From Clostridia bacterium (lineage in GTDB: Bacteria > Bacillota > Clostridia > Peptostreptococcales > JAAYPU01): a stretch of 47,810 bases of DNA. The DNA lies in the NCBI GenBank assembly GCA_016278615.1, contig JADQBM010000094.1, positions 1 to 47,810 of the forward strand. Reading direction: 5' to 3'. A model generated the notes under the pieces. The model was given only the letters and a program-made list of their open reading frames with translations, ran no database searches and was not told the DNA's origin. Position 1 is the stretch's first letter. Each line of letters starts with the position of its first letter. Positions 24,388 through 33,473 of this stretch are shown in pieces. A program made the position numbers and the translations under genes.

Positions 24388-25779
24388 TTAACATTTCTTC
24401 AGTTCAAACCAAAAAGTCGTTCCAACGCCAACTTGACTCTTAACACCATAATTACACTGGTGAGATATCAAAATATTTTTAACAATAGTAAGTCCAAGCC
24501 CGGTTCCAGATTTTCTTTCTCCTGATTGATCTAATTTATAAAATCTATCCCATATATAATCAATATCCTCTTTAGGAATGCCTTCCCCAGTATCAGCTAC
24601 CTCTATAACAACTATCTCAGTGCCCTCGCGAGCATCAATAGAAATGGTTTCTCCTTTAACCGTATGATTAAACGCATTTTGTATCAGATTATAGAAAACT
24701 TGCTCTATTCTATTCTCATCCGCAAAGACGGCTATCTTGGAGAAATTTTCTTTTTTAAGAACCACTCCTGTTTCTTTACTTAAGATTTCAAATCGATTTA
24801 CAACCTTGTCAATAAGTTCATTCAAATTGAATTGAACACTATTTAAAGAAACATATCCTGCCTGCATTTGGGATAGATTTAATATATCTTCAACAATTTT
24901 ACTAAGACGATTAGATTCTTCAATAATAATATCTAATTGTTTTTCTCTTTTTTCGAGATCATCCCCTGTAACATCGCGAATGGTCTCCGAGTAACCCTGA
25001 ATAAGACTCAATGGCGTTCTAAGCTCATGGGATACATTGGCAATAAAGTCCTTTCTAAGCTGATCCACTTTTGAAAGTTCTTGCCCCATATGATTAATTG
25101 TTCTGGCAAGCTCTCCAATTTCATCTTTTCGCGCAATTTCAGACCTTGCGGACAAATTACCTGAGGCCATTTCTAAGGAAACCTTTGTAATATCTCGAAT
25201 GGGTTTTGTGAAAGTCCTGGACATTAAGTAAGATATGATGACTGCAGTTATTAGTAGGATGATAGAAATGTATAGAAGCTGTTTTTTCAAAATATCTACC
25301 GTATCTTGAACAGGTGCCAGAGGAAAAGTAAGTAATAATATGCCTTCTTTCCTTTCCCCGTTGCCTATAGGCAACCCCATTAAAACATACTTGCTCTTAA
25401 AGCGAGGATGCATCATTTCAACTAATGCTGACTCCCCTATCATAGCTTTTTGAAGGGTTTCCATCTTTATACTGTTCATCATCATCATCATCATTTGACC
25501 ACTTTCTCCTGAAGAAAAAATCATCCGTCCATTGGAATCATATAATTCAGCAGTTAGATTGTTATTGTATGCAAGAGCATCCAGTTGATTTTGGAATTCA
25601 GACACGTTTTCTTTTTCAAGCATCTCAATGATTTCAAATCCTGACTTTTCAATCTCAGAAATTCGAAGGCTTACGTAAAAACGATTCAAAAATACGATTT
25701 GGAAAAGCCATAGTAGAATAAGCACAACCAAAACAAGTGCCATCATGCCAAGCCAGAGTTTTAATGCAATGCTTTTCAT
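24388..25779 (-). CDS. Sensor histidine kinase with HAMP domain
   Basis: This 463-residue membrane kinase has helices at about 8-30 and 165-188 around an extracellular sensor. HAMP follows (about 190-240), then HisKA (ANVSHELRTPLSLIQGY) and HATPase_c (IQNAFNHT, VADTGEGIP, GTGLGLTIVKNI). The sensor contains six Met in a row (SGQMMMMMMNS, around residue 95) encoded by an ATG trinucleotide repeat, and further on EMMHPRF. Met/His clusters of this kind could bind copper or silver, but that is only a guess. Its start overlaps the regulator stop by four bases (ATGA), so the pair is co-translated. Confidence 0.92.
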   Translation of the reverse strand: MKSIALKLWLGMMALVLVVLILLWLFQIVFLNRFYVSLRISEIEKSGFEIIEMLEKENVSEFQNQLDALAYNNNLTAELYDSNGRMIFSSGESGQMMMMMMNSIKMETLQKAMIGESALVEMMHPRFKSKYVLMGLPIGNGERKEGILLLTFPLAPVQDTVDILKKQLLYISIILLITAVIISYLMSRTFTKPIRDITKVSLEMASGNLSARSEIARKDEIGELARTINHMGQELSKVDQLRKDFIANVSHELRTPLSLIQGYSETIRDVTGDDLEKREKQLDIIIEESNRLSKIVEDILNLSQMQAGYVSLNSVQFNLNELIDKVVNRFEILSKETGVVLKKENFSKIAVFADENRIEQVFYNLIQNAFNHTVKGETISIDAREGTEIVVIEVADTGEGIPKEDIDYIWDRFYKLDQSGERKSGTGLGLTIVKNILISHQCNYGVKSQVGVGTTFWFELKKC

Positions 25780-26468
25780 TTCTTCCCTCCTGTTTCAAAC
25801 TTATAGCCTGTACCCCATACCGTTACAATAAATCTTCTATACTCTTCTACGCTCTCCCGTAGCATTTTAACATGTGTATCTACTGTTCTATCGTCCCCGA
25901 TAAAATCGTACCCCCAGACGGAATTAAGAAGTTGCTCTCTGGAAAAGACATGATTCTGATTTTGAACAAAGAAACTTAATAATTCATATTCTTTTGGAGT
26001 AAGATTTTTAACTTTGCTATTTACGTAAACATTTCGGGAATTATAATCAATCTCCAATCCTTCTATTTTAACGTAGTGATTCCTATCTTTATTCTCTTCT
26101 CCTAGACTTCTACGGATAATTGCCTTCATCCTCGCAAGCAACTCTTTGGGACTGAAAGGCTTGATTATATAATCATCCACACCTAACTCAAACCCAAAAA
26201 GCTTATCATATTCTTCTCCTCTTGCAGTAAGCATAATGATGGGTACAGCAGAGCTTTTTCTAATTTCTTTGCATACACCCCAACCATCCATCATTGGCAT
26301 CATCACATCTAAGATAATGAGCGCATATTCATTTTGTTTGAAGGAGTTTAATGCTTCTACACCATTAGCCGCTTCATCTACCTCATATCCTTCTAATCTG
26401 ATATATTCTTTTATCATCTCTCTAATGCGTTTTTCATCATCTGCAATTAAAATTTTAAGTAAAGCCAT
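25776..26468 (-). CDS. OmpR-family response regulator
   Basis: This 230-residue regulator has a receiver domain with the acidic pocket at IADDEKR (residues 8-14), phospho-Asp 54 in LDVMMP and Lys in IIKPFSPKE. A C-terminal winged helix of the OmpR/PhoB type follows (LTPKEYELLSFF, SREQLLNSVWGY, DRTVDTHVKMLR, VWGTGYKFE). The start is the ATG at 26468, six bases after AAAGGAGGG; the open frame upstream lacks a site. It partners the kinase that overlaps its end. Its own promoter bears the same operator as the DUF2680 gene, which suggests autoregulation. Confidence 0.94.
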   Translation of the reverse strand: MALLKILIADDEKRIREMIKEYIRLEGYEVDEAANGVEALNSFKQNEYALIILDVMMPMMDGWGVCKEIRKSSAVPIIMLTARGEEYDKLFGFELGVDDYIIKPFSPKELLARMKAIIRRSLGEENKDRNHYVKIEGLEIDYNSRNVYVNSKVKNLTPKEYELLSFFVQNQNHVFSREQLLNSVWGYDFIGDDRTVDTHVKMLRESVEEYRRFIVTVWGTGYKFETGGKK

Positions 26469-26514
26469 CCTCAGCCCTCCTTTGCTTCTACGAGACTTTG
26501 TCCCTCTTACAATT

Positions 26515-26544
26515 ATTATACCTATTAATTGTGATGAAAGTATG
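26515..26544 (-). promoter_or_regulatory. Two-component operon promoter with putative own operator
   Basis: The -10 TATAAT lies at 26515-26520 (minus strand). Eight bases upstream lies TTGTGAT-GA-AAGTATG (26529-26544, plus-strand reading), matching the DUF2680 promoter in 14 of 16 positions and in spacing. The operator covers the -35 region. Confidence 0.65.
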
Positions 26545-26673
26545 TTTTTATCCATGGAATTAATGAATTGTCTAATTTCATAAAAATATGTTAAAATATA
26601 GTGAATAATGAAACAATGACTGAAAATTTCTGCCTAAAGTTTTAATCGTGATCGTAAAAAAGGAGACTGAGTC

Positions 26674-27621
26674 ATGTACCATATAGTATATTCCATAGTG
26701 ATACCAGTTTTTAATGAAGAAGCCGTCATTTTAGAAAGCCATAAACGCCTCAAGACTATCATGGATACCTGTAATGAAAGCTATGAAATGATATTTGTTG
26801 ATGATGGAAGTAGCGACAATACCTTGGAGCTTATAAAAGAAATCTGCAAACAGGACAGTTGTAGTCGGATGGTCAGTTTTTCCCGAAACTTTGGACATCA
26901 GACTGCTATTACAGCAGGTATGGAATTTGCGACGGGAGATGTAGTTATTATAATCGATGCGGATTTACAAGATCCACCTGAAGTCATATTAGATATGATT
27001 GCAAAGTGGAAAGAAGGCTATCAAGTGGTATATGGCAAGAGACTTCAAAGAAAAGGCGAAACCTTTTTTAAGAAAATGACCGCCAAAATATTTTACCGAA
27101 TCCTCAACCTCCTTACTGATGTTGAAATTCCTGTTGATGTGGGAGATTTTAGACTTATTGATCAGAAAGTCTGCGAAGCCCTCAAGAGCTTGCCAGAAAG
27201 AAACCGCTATGTGAGAGGATTGGTCAGTTGGGTGGGATTCCGCCAGACATCGGTGACATACAATCGTGAAGAACGTTTTGCAGGAGAGACCAAATACCCA
27301 CTTAGACAAATGTTCCGTTTCGCAACTGATGGTATCACCTCATTTTCTCATAAGCCTCTTAAAATATCCATATTTTTTGGCAGTATTTTGTCAATGTTCA
27401 GCTTTATATATATGATTGTAGTCATTTACCAAAAACTTTTCACCAATGCAGTCATTTCAGGTTGGGCCTCTACCATGGCCGTGATCCTGTTTTTTAATGG
27501 CGTCACTCTGATTATGTTGGGCATTATCGGTGTATACATTGGCCGAATTTATGATGAAGCCAAGGCTAGACCCTTATATATTGTTGGCGAAACGGTGGGT
27601 TTTGACAATGACAAAAGCTAA
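26674..27621 (+). CDS. GT2 glycosyltransferase (GtrB/dolichyl-phosphate-mannose-synthase-like)
   Basis: This 315-residue enzyme has an N-terminal GT-A domain with SIVIPVFNEE (7-16), FVDDGSSDNT, the metal-binding DADLQDPP, and FSRNFGHQTAI. Two C-terminal membrane helices (about 230-255 and 265-290) complete the undecaprenyl-phosphate sugar transferase layout. It should load a sugar onto the lipid carrier at the inner face. The next gene (GtrA) overlaps its end and would flip the product, a classic pair for glycosylating cell-surface polymers. The start ATG follows AAAAAAGGAG. Confidence 0.9.
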   Translation: MYHIVYSIVIPVFNEEAVILESHKRLKTIMDTCNESYEMIFVDDGSSDNTLELIKEICKQDSCSRMVSFSRNFGHQTAITAGMEFATGDVVIIIDADLQDPPEVILDMIAKWKEGYQVVYGKRLQRKGETFFKKMTAKIFYRILNLLTDVEIPVDVGDFRLIDQKVCEALKSLPERNRYVRGLVSWVGFRQTSVTYNREERFAGETKYPLRQMFRFATDGITSFSHKPLKISIFFGSILSMFSFIYMIVVIYQKLFTNAVISGWASTMAVILFFNGVTLIMLGIIGVYIGRIYDEAKARPLYIVGETVGFDNDKS

Positions 27622-28030
27622 GGATTTCCTTAAAAATAAGCAACGCGTAATTACTTTCGGAATAATTGGCTGTATGAATACCCTAGTGGATTATGCCATG
27701 TATAGCATTTTTTTAACATTCACAGCTATGGGTCTAGGAACTTGTCAAACAATAGGCTATCTGGCGGGTCTGGTTAACAGCTTTATTATGAACCGGTGGT
27801 TTACCTTTAAAGATGGTACAAACACCCCAATCGAAGCACAAGTGCCACGATTTGTTCTGGTTAATATGATGACTCTCATCATTAGCATCTTGTGTTTAAA
27901 ATGGTTTGTAAATGGTCTGGGCATTGGCCCCTATATCGCAAAGATTCCTGTGACCATTGCTGTGATGATTGCAAATTATTTTGGGTATAAGAATTTTGTG
28001 TTTCGAGTAAAATCAAACACGAAAGATTAG
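27608..28030 (+). CDS. GtrA-family membrane protein (putative lipid-linked sugar flippase)
   Basis: This 140-residue protein has four membrane helices, with FGIIGCMNTLVDYAMYS (about 17-33), GYLAGLVNSFIMNRWFTF (about 56-73) and YFGYKNFVF near the C-terminus, the usual GtrA marks. I place the start at the ATG at 27608, 14 bases inside the glycosyltransferase gene, with GGTGGG upstream; a frame reaching back to 27530 would be far too deep in that gene. The product is expected to move the undecaprenyl-phosphate sugar made by the preceding enzyme across the membrane. Confidence 0.88.
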   Translation: MTKAKDFLKNKQRVITFGIIGCMNTLVDYAMYSIFLTFTAMGLGTCQTIGYLAGLVNSFIMNRWFTFKDGTNTPIEAQVPRFVLVNMMTLIISILCLKWFVNGLGIGPYIAKIPVTIAVMIANYFGYKNFVFRVKSNTKD

Positions 28031-28034
28031 TATT

Positions 28035-29570
28035 CTATTTTGAAAAACTAAGGGTATTTTTGATTTGTTTCCATGTGAAAACCCCGCTGATTAAAAGGGA
28101 TATGCAAAAGGCAATGATCCCCATAACACCTGAAAAAATCATGTTGTAAGTAAACCCAATGTTGATAAGCCCTGCATTAATGAGTCTTACAACCACAAGC
28201 ATGCATATAAAAGGAATCAGTGGCTTTAAAAGCACCTGATAATAATGAATCTTAATATATTTTTGCTTTTTCAAAATTTTGATATTTCGAATGGATATGA
28301 AAACACCACTTAGAAAAAAGCCAATAACATATCCATATATGCCAATCCATGGAACAGGAATAAGCAGATAAATGCAACCTACATTAATCAATATGTCCAG
28401 CAGTACATTAGCAAGTACTTTTCGCTGAAGACCTAAACCATTGAGAATAGCAAATTGTGTTACATGTAAATAATGAAAGGAACATCCTAATCCTGTCCAA
28501 AACAACAAATTGCCTGCTTGTGGGCATTTGAAAATAATGCTGCACAACTCTCTTGGAAAAGAAATGCAAAGGACCGTTGCGAACAGTCCAACAGCCCATG
28601 CTATGGTTAATGAATCATGGCATTTTTTATTTAAGGCAGAAGTGTTTCCACTTACGTGAGAACGGGTTATTGCCGGCACAAGAGTTATGGTAAGAGAAAA
28701 AATAATAATCCCAGGATAGATAATTAGGGGCATGACCATTCCAGTAATTTCTCCATATAATGATAACGCTGTGGTGGCATCATATCCGGCCATTCGTAGT
28801 TGAGCAGGCACCAGCACCGCACTAATCATATCCATTATGGTAGATAAGGCGCCACCTAAGGACAAAGGAATCGCGAGGCCAATAATCCTATGAATAATGC
28901 TCCTGCCACTCTCTGAAGATTCCTTCATAAATGTATTTGGTTTTTTTAGATGATATACAAGACTTAATAACAAAGTGCTCATTAATTCCCCTACGGTTAT
29001 GGCAAATATGGCACCTGCACAAGTAGCCGCTATACCATAAGGCAGCATAACGCGTGTTATTAAAATTAGTCCCCCCAATCGCACCATCTTTTCTACCACA
29101 TCAATTGCTGCAGGATACTTAATTTGTTGTATCCCAAAAAAATAGCCCCGAAGAATGGCAGACATAGAAATAAAAAATACGGATGGCGTTAATAAAACAA
29201 TGGATAAGGTGGTACGAGAATCCTTGAGTATTACAGAGGCAATAAACTCCACATTAAAAAGAATAATAATACAAAGAGATAGGCTCCACAAACCAATCAT
29301 GACAAAACTTGTTCGGATGGCTTTTCCAACTGCCGGCAAATTATTTTTAACTTTAAATTCAGCAATTATTTTCGATAAAGCCGTTGTAATCCCACCTGAA
29401 ACTAAAGTAATCAAAAGCATATAAAGTGGCAATACCAACTGAAAAACGCCCATGCCTTCTGGCCCGATATGCCTGGAAAAGTAAATTCGGAAACCAAAGG
29501 CAAGTGTGCCTGTAATAAAGTTAGTAACGGCAAGTATAAGAGATCCCTGTATGTAAGTGAGGTTTTTCAA
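28035..29570 (-). CDS. SpoVB-like oligosaccharide flippase (MOP superfamily)
   Basis: This 511-residue protein has about 14 membrane helices and the signature of the stage V sporulation protein B branch: ILAVTNFITGTLAFGFRIYFSR near the N-terminus, IGPEGMGVFQLVLPLYML and SAILRGYFFGIQQI. Such proteins flip lipid-linked muropeptide precursors during spore cortex synthesis. The start is TTG after AGGAGGGA. It converges on gtrA with four bases between the stops. A neighbouring paralogue cannot be excluded, so I leave out the symbol. Confidence 0.87.
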   Translation of the reverse strand: MKNLTYIQGSLILAVTNFITGTLAFGFRIYFSRHIGPEGMGVFQLVLPLYMLLITLVSGGITTALSKIIAEFKVKNNLPAVGKAIRTSFVMIGLWSLSLCIIILFNVEFIASVILKDSRTTLSIVLLTPSVFFISMSAILRGYFFGIQQIKYPAAIDVVEKMVRLGGLILITRVMLPYGIAATCAGAIFAITVGELMSTLLLSLVYHLKKPNTFMKESSESGRSIIHRIIGLAIPLSLGGALSTIMDMISAVLVPAQLRMAGYDATTALSLYGEITGMVMPLIIYPGIIIFSLTITLVPAITRSHVSGNTSALNKKCHDSLTIAWAVGLFATVLCISFPRELCSIIFKCPQAGNLLFWTGLGCSFHYLHVTQFAILNGLGLQRKVLANVLLDILINVGCIYLLIPVPWIGIYGYVIGFFLSGVFISIRNIKILKKQKYIKIHYYQVLLKPLIPFICMLVVVRLINAGLINIGFTYNMIFSGVMGIIAFCISLLISGVFTWKQIKNTLSFSK

Positions 29571-29672
29571 CCTTGTCCCTCCTATTGCTCTAGTTTGCTT
29601 CGTTAAAAACTATTCTAAAATAAGAACTTTATGTGTATTTTTTTATTTTAGTAATTTATTATTTCTATTAAG

Positions 29673-29981
29673 CTAATTTCCATTCCAAAGATATTTAGAC
29701 AGGTCGATACATCCATCCTCTATGAATATTCCTTCACTCTCCAGCAATGCCTGCTGAACTTCAGCACCTCCGAAAACATTCTTTGGTGACATTTCTCCTC
29801 TAATATTAACGACTCGATGACATGGCAGATTTCTATTCTCTGGAGCGGCCCTCATTGCCCAACCAACCACTCTTGCATTTCGAGGCTGCCCCAAAATGGT
29901 AGCGATCTGTCCATAAGTCATTACTCTGCCTGTAGGTATTTTTTCTACAATCTCATATACATTCTTGAAAAAGTCTTTCAA
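29673..29981 (-). CDS. MGMT-family DNA-alkyltransferase-like protein
   Basis: This 102-residue protein is only the DNA-binding catalytic domain of O6-alkylguanine-DNA alkyltransferase. IPTGRVMTYGQIA (15-27) and NARVVGWAMRAAP (35-47) form the helix-turn-helix with its arginine finger. PCHRVV (53-58) keeps the reactive Cys, unlike alkyltransferase-like proteins where it is Trp. The N-terminal domain of full-length Ogt is absent. It may repair or flag alkylated bases. The start is TTG, seven bases after AAGGAGG. It is divergent from the EamA exporter gene. Confidence 0.88.
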   Translation of the reverse strand: MKDFFKNVYEIVEKIPTGRVMTYGQIATILGQPRNARVVGWAMRAAPENRNLPCHRVVNIRGEMSPKNVFGGAEVQQALLESEGIFIEDGCIDLSKYLWNGN

Positions 29982-30130
29982 TTCTCTTCCTCCTTCATAC
30001 TTGTTAAGCTTAATGATTTATGTACATCCTATGTTATTATAAAACTTAACTATATCCTATTACAATTATTGAAGCTTTCAACCTCTGATATGATAGAATA
30101 TAAGAAAAAGATAAGTAAGGAATGATCATT

Positions 30131-30973
30131 ATGTTGGACAACAAAAAAAAGGCTGTCATATTTATGCTAATATCTGCCTTTTCTTTTACACTCATGCAGC
30201 TTTTTGTAAAGCTTACTACAGAAATACCCCTATATGAAAAGGTAGCTTTCAGAAATTCTATCAGCCTATTCATTGCTTTATGTATCTTAATCTATTATAA
30301 AAAACCATTACTTCCAGAAAAGAAAAATAGAAAAGCCTTATTCTTGCGATCTATTTTTGGATTGCTTGGTGTGGTTTTTTTCTTTTATGCCATAGATAAA
30401 TTAATCATGTCCGATGCCTCAATGTTAAATAAATTGTCTCCCTTCTTTACCACTATTTTTGCAGCCATCTTTCTAAAGGAAAAATTGAATAAATATCATT
30501 TCTTCATACTCATTGCAGTATTTGCAGGTGTACTCATGATTGTAAAACCTAAATTTGATTTAAGTATAGTCCCTGCGGTCATATGCGTTTTTTCAGCCGC
30601 ATTTGCCGGTGCTGCTTATACTTTGCTCCGGTTCTTAAAAGGAGAAGATACGTATACAATTATTTTTGCTTTTTCTTTTATCTCTGTATTAGGACTTCTT
30701 CCTTTTGTTGCATTTAACTTTATTGTGCCCAATATAACTCAGCTCTTTCAGCTGCTTATGATTGGACTATTTGCCTCATTTGGCCAAATTTCTATTACTT
30801 TGAGTTATAAGTATGCTCCTGCTTCACAAGTATCCATCTATAATTACTTAAGTGTTATTTTTGCTTTAATAGTAGGGTATCTCGCATTTAATGAAATTCC
30901 AGATTTCCTGAGCTTATTAGGTAGCGCCCTTGTGTTGTCTATGGCCTATCTCAATTACCGATTGATGAATTGA
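30131..30973 (+). CDS. EamA-family (drug/metabolite) transporter
   Basis: This 280-residue protein has ten membrane helices in two EamA halves. The first half shows AFRNSISLFIALCI and MSDASMLNKLSPFFTTIFA, and the second ends in QVSIYNYLSVIFALIVGYLAFNE, the repeated PPxxxxxxxxxxLxxE-like stretch. The substrate is unknown; amino acids, nucleosides and metabolites are typical. I prefer the ATG at 30131 because AAGGA is almost against the earlier ATG (30122). It ends nine bases from the convergent phosphatase gene. Confidence 0.88.
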   Translation: MLDNKKKAVIFMLISAFSFTLMQLFVKLTTEIPLYEKVAFRNSISLFIALCILIYYKKPLLPEKKNRKALFLRSIFGLLGVVFFFYAIDKLIMSDASMLNKLSPFFTTIFAAIFLKEKLNKYHFFILIAVFAGVLMIVKPKFDLSIVPAVICVFSAAFAGAAYTLLRFLKGEDTYTIIFAFSFISVLGLLPFVAFNFIVPNITQLFQLLMIGLFASFGQISITLSYKYAPASQVSIYNYLSVIFALIVGYLAFNEIPDFLSLLGSALVLSMAYLNYRLMN

Positions 30974-30982
30974 TTACTCTGC

Positions 30983-32662
30983 TCAATGAACTTCCATTAC
31001 TAAAAACGTCACATCGTCCTTTAGCTCATGGCTATCACTCATATGCCGAAATAATTCTTTTAGTAGCGCATCACCAAGTTCCTTTTTATTCAGGAAGTAA
31101 TTGCTTTCTATAAAATCAATCAAGTGCTTCTCAGTGTATTTGTCTCCTCTTTCGTTTTCTGCTTCAACCAACCCATCTGTATAGAACAATATTTTGTCTC
31201 CATGCTCTAATTTAATCTCTCGCTCTTCAAAAAAAGGCTTATAAAAGTTACCCATCATACAAATGGCAAAGCCTCTCACATCCATTGCAATGACCTTTCC
31301 AGTATTTTTAATAATGAGAGGTGCTACGTTAATACCCCCTGAAGCATATTTAAAAACATCATCACGCTTATTGTATATGCCATAGAGCATTACCAAATAG
31401 GTCTCTTCATTAAAATTTGTTTGATTAAAAGACTTGTATATATTGTTTAAAACAGAGCTGGGCTGATAAATTTCAGATGATTTCTCAGTTTCTCTTAAAG
31501 CTTTAATGTTTTGATTTGCAAATACAGTAAGCATGGCGGCAGGAACGCCATGTCCTGCAACATCTCCAATATAAATTGCAAAATTGTTCTCATCAAGCTT
31601 TATTACATTATAAAAATCTCCACTTAAGCGTTCTGCCGGCAAATAGGCTGCCTCAAAGGAAACTGAGTTGTCTTCAGGCATTTCAGTTGGTAACAGAGCA
31701 CTTTGTATTTCCTTGGCATATTCTAAATCCATCAATAACTTTCCATTCTTATCTTCTAATTCTTTTGTTCTTTGTTTTACAAGAGAACTAAGGTTCTCAG
31801 AATAATCTTTTAGTTCATTTCTCGCCTTTTGCATCTCACGATAGGGCATTTGTACATTTTCAGTATAAATGCCTCGAAACATTATAAAGTGAGCAAGAAG
31901 TTTATAAATATGCCCCAAATAATTATAGGCGTCATAGACACTTCCATAGCTCGCAAATGCAATTTCGCTAAATATAGACATTAAAAATCCAGCCATAAAA
32001 AGGTAATCTTGTATGGATTTCGTTTCTCTATATTCCTTATAAACTTTGCCAAGCGTAAGAACCATTACAACAATAATAAAATATTCCAAGATAATTTTAG
32101 TATTCGTAAGACCGTAACCATCTATAAACATGGTTGGAAAAGATTTAGGGAAATATGTAACCAAAATAAGCAATACAAAAATAATGCCAAGTGATGGAAC
32201 CACAAACATCCACTTCTTCCTTTTACTCTTTATATTAAAAGGAAGAGAAACCGCAGCTAAAACACCTATACTTCCAATCATTCTTGACAAAACCCAAAAA
32301 GTTGTTGCTCTGTTTGCACTGATATTTGGAATTAGAAAATATTCCATACCCTTATAACTTAATGTATGGAATATATCAAGGGTCCCCATAATAAGAAATG
32401 CACAGCCAAGAATAATCATCCTTAAACTTCGGGTTTCCTCATAGGTGTAATAAGTTACAATGAAAATAGAAATGGCTGCCAAAATACTTGCAAATTCAAA
32501 TATGTTATGCCATGCAAGAAAAGTTGCAACTGACATAAAATTATTAAATGCAGTTTTAAAAATCCAGATATAAATAAAGAGAAGCATAGAAAATACAAGT
32601 ACAATCGAAACTCCTCTGTTTCCTTTAAAATCTACTAAAACGTCCTTCATTTTATACTTCAA
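30983..32662 (-). CDS. MASE3-SpoIIE membrane PP2C phosphatase
   Basis: This 559-residue protein has an N-terminal membrane sensor of about eight helices, recognisable as MASE3 from FLAWHNIFEFASILAA and LIMGTLDIFHTLSYKGM. A coiled coil follows (about 290-330), then a SpoIIE-type PP2C Ser phosphatase domain. Metal-binding motifs are visible: SGDFYNV, GDVAGHGVPAAM, YTDGLVEA and LKDDVTFLV. It should dephosphorylate an anti-sigma-factor antagonist or similar switch protein in response to a membrane signal. I place the start at TTG 32662, seven bases after AAGGAG; the longer frame to 32734 begins with TTG and lacks a good site. Confidence 0.88.
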   Translation of the reverse strand: MKYKMKDVLVDFKGNRGVSIVLVFSMLLFIYIWIFKTAFNNFMSVATFLAWHNIFEFASILAAISIFIVTYYTYEETRSLRMIILGCAFLIMGTLDIFHTLSYKGMEYFLIPNISANRATTFWVLSRMIGSIGVLAAVSLPFNIKSKRKKWMFVVPSLGIIFVLLILVTYFPKSFPTMFIDGYGLTNTKIILEYFIIVVMVLTLGKVYKEYRETKSIQDYLFMAGFLMSIFSEIAFASYGSVYDAYNYLGHIYKLLAHFIMFRGIYTENVQMPYREMQKARNELKDYSENLSSLVKQRTKELEDKNGKLLMDLEYAKEIQSALLPTEMPEDNSVSFEAAYLPAERLSGDFYNVIKLDENNFAIYIGDVAGHGVPAAMLTVFANQNIKALRETEKSSEIYQPSSVLNNIYKSFNQTNFNEETYLVMLYGIYNKRDDVFKYASGGINVAPLIIKNTGKVIAMDVRGFAICMMGNFYKPFFEEREIKLEHGDKILFYTDGLVEAENERGDKYTEKHLIDFIESNYFLNKKELGDALLKELFRHMSDSHELKDDVTFLVMEVH

Positions 32663-32744
32663 ATGCATTCTCCTTAATGATCCAATTAGTTCTCCAAAAC
32701 TAAAGCCTTTTTGCTCTTTTATGACATTATACAACGTTTTTCCA

Positions 32745-32779
32745 TAAAAAAAAAGCGGTTATCCATTAAGATAACCACT
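32745..32779 (-). terminator. Leftward terminator upstream of the phosphatase gene
   Basis: AGTGGTTATC and GATAACCGCT pair (one mismatch) around six bases, with nine U following on the minus strand. It lies between the phosphatase start and the terminator of the next gene, so it must end a short transcript made in 32780-32911. Confidence 0.75.
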
Positions 32780-32799
32780 ATCAATGTCCTATTGCTATT

Positions 32800-32871
32800 T
32801 TAAGAGACCCTCTCAATATTTTTCAGCTCTTCGTTGATTCTCTTCCACAACCTCTCAATCTCCCTCTGCAC
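32800..32871 (-). other. Possible 23-codon open frame (MQREIERLWKRINEELKNIE)
   Basis: A short minus-strand frame from GTG 32871 to TAA 32800 encodes a highly charged amphipathic helix. It has its own terminator at 32745-32779 but no well-spaced ribosome site (AAGGGGA touches the GTG). It may be a small protein, an sRNA or the tail of a lost gene; I cannot tell which. Confidence 0.3.
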
Positions 32872-32911
32872 TCCCCTTTTTTATATAATAAAAAATCGAT
32901 ATTTCCTATTA

Positions 32912-32948
32912 TATAAAAGAGAATCCGTTACTATTAGCAACGGATTCT
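32912..32948 (-). terminator. Terminator of the C_GCAxxG_C_C gene
   Basis: AGAATCCGTT pairs with AACGGATTCT around a nine-base loop, followed by CTTTTATATAAT on the minus strand. The upstream arm overlaps the stop codon of the gene. Confidence 0.8.
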
Positions 32949-33310
32949 TAATACTCTACATGATCGGTATTGGCTAAAAATTCAGAACATTTTTCTACAC
33001 ATCCCAAACAAGATAGCTTTTTTGCATCCTTAATATCACGGCATTTTAATGCGCTGGCGTGTTCTAAAAAAACCTTTTCCAAATCTTTAACTTTTCCATC
33101 CATATTTCCTTTTTTGAGAATATAATTGGTAGCATAAACAGCACCACATAATCCCTCTGGGGCCCTACCCCCTCCATATTGTTTAAATAAATTTATATCA
33201 GCATCTACATGAAATTTTTCTTTAAAGGCATATACCAGTGATTGGGCACAGTTTAAACGTTCAAAACCCTCCTTCCCAAGAAAATGATTTTTTGCAAGAT
33301 TAATAGGCAT
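32948..33310 (-). CDS. C_GCAxxG_C_C-family redox protein
   Basis: This 120-residue protein belongs to the small Cys-rich family named for its C-GCAxxG-C-C pattern. Visible are FERLNCAQSLVYAF (about 16-29), GGGRAPEGLCGAVYA (about 46-60) and a C-terminal Cys cluster ALKCRDIK, LSCLGCVEKC. The Cys residues suggest a metal centre; some members sit with Fe-S or redox enzymes, but the function is unknown. The ATG at 33310, five bases after GGAG, gives a chain of family length; the frame upstream to 33418 encodes an unrelated hydrophobic stretch. Confidence 0.8.
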   Translation of the reverse strand: MPINLAKNHFLGKEGFERLNCAQSLVYAFKEKFHVDADINLFKQYGGGRAPEGLCGAVYATNYILKKGNMDGKVKDLEKVFLEHASALKCRDIKDAKKLSCLGCVEKCSEFLANTDHVEY

Positions 33311-33416
33311 AATAACTCCATTCCCCCAACTAAGGGCATCGCAAAGGATAGCCCCACTTAATAAGGTGATTATAGCATAAAAAACAAGTGTGAAAAAGCT
33401 AGGAAAAAGCCATAAC

Positions 33417-33457
33417 AAAAAAAGTAGATATTATTTTAACAAAATCTACTTTTTTTT
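33417..33457 (-). terminator. Terminator of the M14 peptidase gene
   Basis: AAAAAAGTAGAT pairs with ATCTACTTTTTT; T-runs are present on both strands. Confidence 0.8.
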
Positions 33458-33473
33458 ATGAACCTATAATTTG

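Noticed and set aside
26469-26555. N-terminal extension of the response regulator
   Set aside because: It would translate through the promoter and operator; the ATG at 26468 has a perfect ribosome site.
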